Assembly: GCA_015350385.1 (NCBI GenBank)
Contig: WNKI01000004.1
Location: 1,930,351-1,994,350 of the forward strand
DNA: 64,000 nucleotides
Reading direction: 5' to 3'
Source of the DNA: Aculops lycopersici
Taxonomy: Eukaryota > Arthropoda > Arachnida > Trombidiformes > Eriophyidae
The stretch's first letter is position 1, and each line of letters begins with the position of its first letter. A program made the translations under genes and the position numbers. This document shows positions 61,089 to 64,000 of the stretch, in pieces. The notes beneath the pieces were generated by a model. That model saw only the letters and a list, made by a program, of their open reading frames with translations, was not told where the DNA came from and did no database searches.

Positions 61089-61470
61089 TATGCCATTGAT
61101 AAAAGTATTTTATTTACACCCGATAACCACATAAATCAATCTTCCTGCTGCCGAGTGTCGGGAACAGCGATTTTTTGTCAGTTTGGTTGATTGTCAGAGA
61201 TTGCAAAGCAGGTTCCTAGTTTCAAGAATTTACCTGCAGACTTTAGTCGCTCAAAGCAATCAGCGCGCAACTGCGCACTCAAATGGACAACTCTCTCTCT
61301 CTCCCTCTCTTTCGAGATGATATGCTGACTCTTGACATTCGATCTCTCAGGTTCGGTCTCGCTCCATCCTAAATTTGTTCAACTCTCGCTCCTGCCCACA
61401 ACATGAATCACAGAGCCCAAAATGGAGCTTGCTAAACAGAAGCCTAATCTTTGAGTCTACCTGTACCTGG

Positions 61471-61476
61471 AATAAA
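61471..61476 (+). terminator. Candidate poly(A) signal of glucosylceramidase
   Basis: AATAAA 383 bases past the stop. It is the only canonical hexamer on this strand in the gap. Confidence 0.45.
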
Positions 61477-61546
61477 GACTCACTGGAAATCATAAGTAAT
61501 GAGCATGTCTGTCAGTTTGTGTTAATCAATCTGAGATTGCAATGCT

Positions 61547-61552
61547 TTTATT
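61547..61552 (-). terminator. Candidate poly(A) signal of DCX kinase
   Basis: TTTATT on the plus strand reads AATAAA on the minus strand, 194 bases past the stop at 61746. Confidence 0.45.
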
Positions 61553-61745
61553 AAGTCTCTTTGGCGATCGCTATCATAAACTGACTTTGCTTTGAATGCG
61601 TTTGATTTGACGATGAGCCAATTTGAGCTGAGCATTCTTGTGCTCTTCGTGAACATCTTTGACGTTCACAGCGCATGATGAAATTAGCAAGTTCTACTTT
61701 TGAGATTACTGGAAATATAATAAATTCTAATGGATACAATCAAGA

Positions 61746-63797
61746 TTAAGATCCATATTGAAGGGAAATCTTGCGCGAAATATTCATCGGTTCAATGCCG
61801 TCAAAGTTGCTGGAAGTTCCCATTGTCCATGGATGTCTAAAGACCTGTTCCGCGGTATACCTTTGCTCCGGATCTACCGTTAGCATGCATTTGATTAAAT
61901 TCTTTGCGTGCTGAGATATCTTGTTCCAATAGGGCGGAGCAAATTGTAGATCGCCTGCAAGTATAGCGTCAAATAATTCATCTTGATTGCTCTCGTTTTC
62001 GCTAGTGAAAGGCGGATAGCCACAGAGCAGGATAAAGCAAATCACACCTGTTGACCAGACGTCCACTTTATAATCGTAACCAGCCTCGTTTAGCATCTCA
62101 GGTGAAACGTAGAATGCAGTTCCACAAACACTATACAAAGGAGTATCACCCACTTCAATTGCTAATCCAAAATCTGCCAACTTCAACGATTGACTCCCGT
62201 CGTCCTGTACTGAGATCAGTAAGTTCTCAGGCTTGATATCTCTATGCACAATGCCTTGTTTGTGTAAATAATTTAAAGCGGAAGATAGATTATGTATCAT
62301 GGTGGCTACGTGAACTTCGCTAAATCTTGTCACCGTCGAGATGGCATCAAATAAATCTCCATCTTGAACTAATTCTAATATTAGATACAATTGTTTAGGG
62401 TAATCAAATTCCTCAATGAGCTTGACAATGTTTGGATGCTGTAATCGTTTCAGTATTGCGACCTCATTATAAATCATATCATCTCTACCTTTACACTTGA
62501 GCTTATCTATCAATTTGAGCGCACAAAACTCTTGAGTGGTCTTGTTCATGCAAAAATAAACTACTGAAAAGTGACCATCGCCGATTGGCCGGCCAATATC
62601 ATATTTCTCTGTCACTTCTGAACCAAATAATTCGTTGGAAGAGTCTGTTGTCATCTCTGGGTTAGTTAATGCTAGGGGTTCCGTTTTAGGGGTGTCAGGT
62701 AGTTTTGTCGTTGGGCTTGCTGTTGCTTTTGTTGTTGTATTAGTTGCTGCTACTGATTTTGGTGTTTGCGATTGTCTTGTTGTTGGAGTTTGTTTTGGTT
62801 TCGTTTGAACGGTTCTTGTCGGGGTTGTTGGGGTCTGTTGATGCGCTGGCTGTTGCCTACCATTGCCCACAAACTTGGGCCTAGGTTGAGGTGAGTGACT
62901 ACCAGCACCTATTCTCTTCCGGGCGCTTTCACTACAATTATTCACAGGTGTCGATGGGCAAATCGGTTTCACTTGTAAGGGTTTGTTGCTCTTTCTAGCA
63001 TCAGTATTATTATGACTATGATTTGTCTCTCCGGACGCCGATGCCCTAGAAGTTTGTATTTGCTGTTTAGTTCTACTTGTTATAGTTGATGCTGCGGAGT
63101 TTGGTTTTGTACCGTTATTGTTGTTATTATTATGATTCTTTGGTGTGCTAGTGGTAGTGTGGTCTGTGGTTTCGTTGTTTGTATGATCGTAGTTATTGTT
63201 GTTACTACTACTACTACCACTACTTTGCTGACTATTATTACTGATATTATTATGACTAGTTCTCAGTTTCCCAGCTGTTGTCGGAGTTGATGGAAGCTTT
63301 GCACCATGGCTGCCAGCCGTAATATTGTTAACACTTCCTATATGACTGGCATCGTGATGGTTATTGCTTGTATTACTATTTTGCTGTTGTCTTCTAATAA
63401 CACTTCTGACGTTTCCGCTTGTTGAGCTTATATAGGCCGAGTTTCTAACTAGCCAATTCAAAACTCCATCTTTGTCTTTGTAATCAATCGCTATGAAAGT
63501 ATCTGTCGATGAGCATATGTAGGTTTTACCATCTTGAAAATCACCCAAAGAGCTAACTAGTGAACCATCTTGTGCAAATATATATCGAACACCTTTGCAC
63601 AATTTTATGTGATCCATTAGGGTTTGAGTTAGTTCATTTAATAGTGTATCAAAAGATCTAGTTTTCTCCGTGTTTAAAGCGTAGTTAATACCTGTGAAAA
63701 ACTTGTCCCCATTAACGAGGAATCTAACTCTCTTGGCTCGGTAGCGATACAATCGATTCTCGATAGTGTCCATGATTTTAGAGTGATTACTACTCAT
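61746..63797 (-). CDS. Doublecortin-like kinase (DCLK) with a single DCX domain
   Basis: Microtubule-associated Ser/Thr kinase of the CaMK group. I chose ATG at 63797 (GCAAGATGAG); the frame extends only to a TTG at 63806. Of 683 residues, about 18-104 form one doublecortin domain (AKRVRFLVNGDKFFTGINYAL, TRSFDTLLNELTQTL, GVRYIFAQDG). Residues 130-395 are an S/T/N/Q/P-rich linker with poly-Asn runs. Residues 399-657 are the kinase: glycine loop IGDGHFSVVY, ALKLIDK lysine, HRDIKPENLL, DFGLA, and FYVSPEM in place of the usual APE. DVWSTGVICFILLCGYPPF and YWNKIS are close to DCLK. DCLK and ZYG-8 relatives have two DCX domains; the second is replaced here by the linker. Nothing suggests a pseudogene. 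Confidence 0.9.
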   Translation of the reverse strand: MSSNHSKIMDTIENRLYRYRAKRVRFLVNGDKFFTGINYALNTEKTRSFDTLLNELTQTLMDHIKLCKGVRYIFAQDGSLVSSLGDFQDGKTYICSSTDTFIAIDYKDKDGVLNWLVRNSAYISSTSGNVRSVIRRQQQNSNTSNNHHDASHIGSVNNITAGSHGAKLPSTPTTAGKLRTSHNNISNNSQQSSGSSSSNNNNYDHTNNETTDHTTTSTPKNHNNNNNNGTKPNSAASTITSRTKQQIQTSRASASGETNHSHNNTDARKSNKPLQVKPICPSTPVNNCSESARKRIGAGSHSPQPRPKFVGNGRQQPAHQQTPTTPTRTVQTKPKQTPTTRQSQTPKSVAATNTTTKATASPTTKLPDTPKTEPLALTNPEMTTDSSNELFGSEVTEKYDIGRPIGDGHFSVVYFCMNKTTQEFCALKLIDKLKCKGRDDMIYNEVAILKRLQHPNIVKLIEEFDYPKQLYLILELVQDGDLFDAISTVTRFSEVHVATMIHNLSSALNYLHKQGIVHRDIKPENLLISVQDDGSQSLKLADFGLAIEVGDTPLYSVCGTAFYVSPEMLNEAGYDYKVDVWSTGVICFILLCGYPPFTSENESNQDELFDAILAGDLQFAPPYWNKISQHAKNLIKCMLTVDPEQRYTAEQVFRHPWTMGTSSNFDGIEPMNISRKISLQYGS

Positions 63798-64000
63798 CTT
63801 GCCCAATATTTGGTTGCTTGCGGAACTCGAAATAGTTCGACTACCTTGTTGTTATTGTTGCTGTCACTGTTCCAATTTATAGTGGTCAATCTAAACTAAT
63901 AATAATTGCAATAATAGGGATTTCAGACATTTGTTTATAAATGATAAGCTAAGATTATAACATAAATATTGACATATGTATATTAGTTTCATATTGATGG
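63798..64000. other. DCX kinase 5' flank
   Basis: AT-rich sequence running to the window edge. It should contain the 5' UTR and possibly the promoter of the kinase gene. Nothing else is recognised. Confidence 0.5.

Larger units (their letters stand above)
61089..61745. other. Convergent 3' region between glucosylceramidase and DCX kinase
   Basis: A 657-base spacer with the plus-strand AATAAA at 61471 and the minus-strand AATAAA at 61552-61547. The two transcripts probably end within about 100 bases of each other, or overlap. A CT-rich stretch lies at 61290-61312. No coding region is seen. Confidence 0.65.

Overview
The window looks like nuclear DNA of a small arthropod, most likely a mite. 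The cuticle protein has the RR chitin-binding motif, and the ryanodine receptor, alpha-spectrin and muscarinic receptor are all animal genes. Every gene I can identify reads as one uninterrupted frame, including at least 4,085 codons of a ryanodine receptor. Most genes outside one large gap lie 0.2-1.4 kb apart. Extreme intron poverty with tight spacing fits what is published for eriophyoid (gall/rust) mites such as Aculops lycopersici. That assignment is inference; no species marker is present.

Layout, left to right. 1-12256 (-): N-terminal four fifths of a ryanodine receptor, cut by the window edge. 13175-15973 (-): 10-formyltetrahydrofolate dehydrogenase (ALDH1L type). 16537-20070 (-): ZIP metal transporter with the ZIP8/ZIP14-type EEFPHELGD motif. 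20071-40036: a 20-kb stretch with no recognisable coding gene, holding splice-like signals, hairpins, a repeated palindromic element, microsatellites and a 29-base assembly gap. 40037-46609 (+): very large muscarinic-type acetylcholine receptor. 46827-47477 (-): RR cuticle protein. 47957-50152 (-): FASTK/RAP-domain mitochondrial protein. 50863-56181 (+): alpha-spectrin that appears to lack six spectrin repeats. 57093-57566 (+): small divergent ETS-domain protein. 58956-61088 (+): membrane-anchored glucosylceramidase. 61746-63797 (-): doublecortin-domain kinase with a single DCX domain.

The genes do not form a pathway or operon. Two trends run through them. Introns are missing, and several proteins (ryanodine receptor, muscarinic receptor, ZIP, DCX kinase) carry long Q/S/G/N/T-rich insertions in loops and linkers, while alpha-spectrin has been shortened by whole repeats.

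At the DNA level three short words are strongly over-represented by eye. ACTTCCGG (ETS-site-like) occurs 26 times and stops at 44.1 kb. CAACAGGT occurs 29 times, almost all inside genes. A GGCACCTAGCGAC-like element occurs 11 times and forms three inverted pairs. I found no transposase, reverse transcriptase, tRNA, rRNA or CRISPR array.
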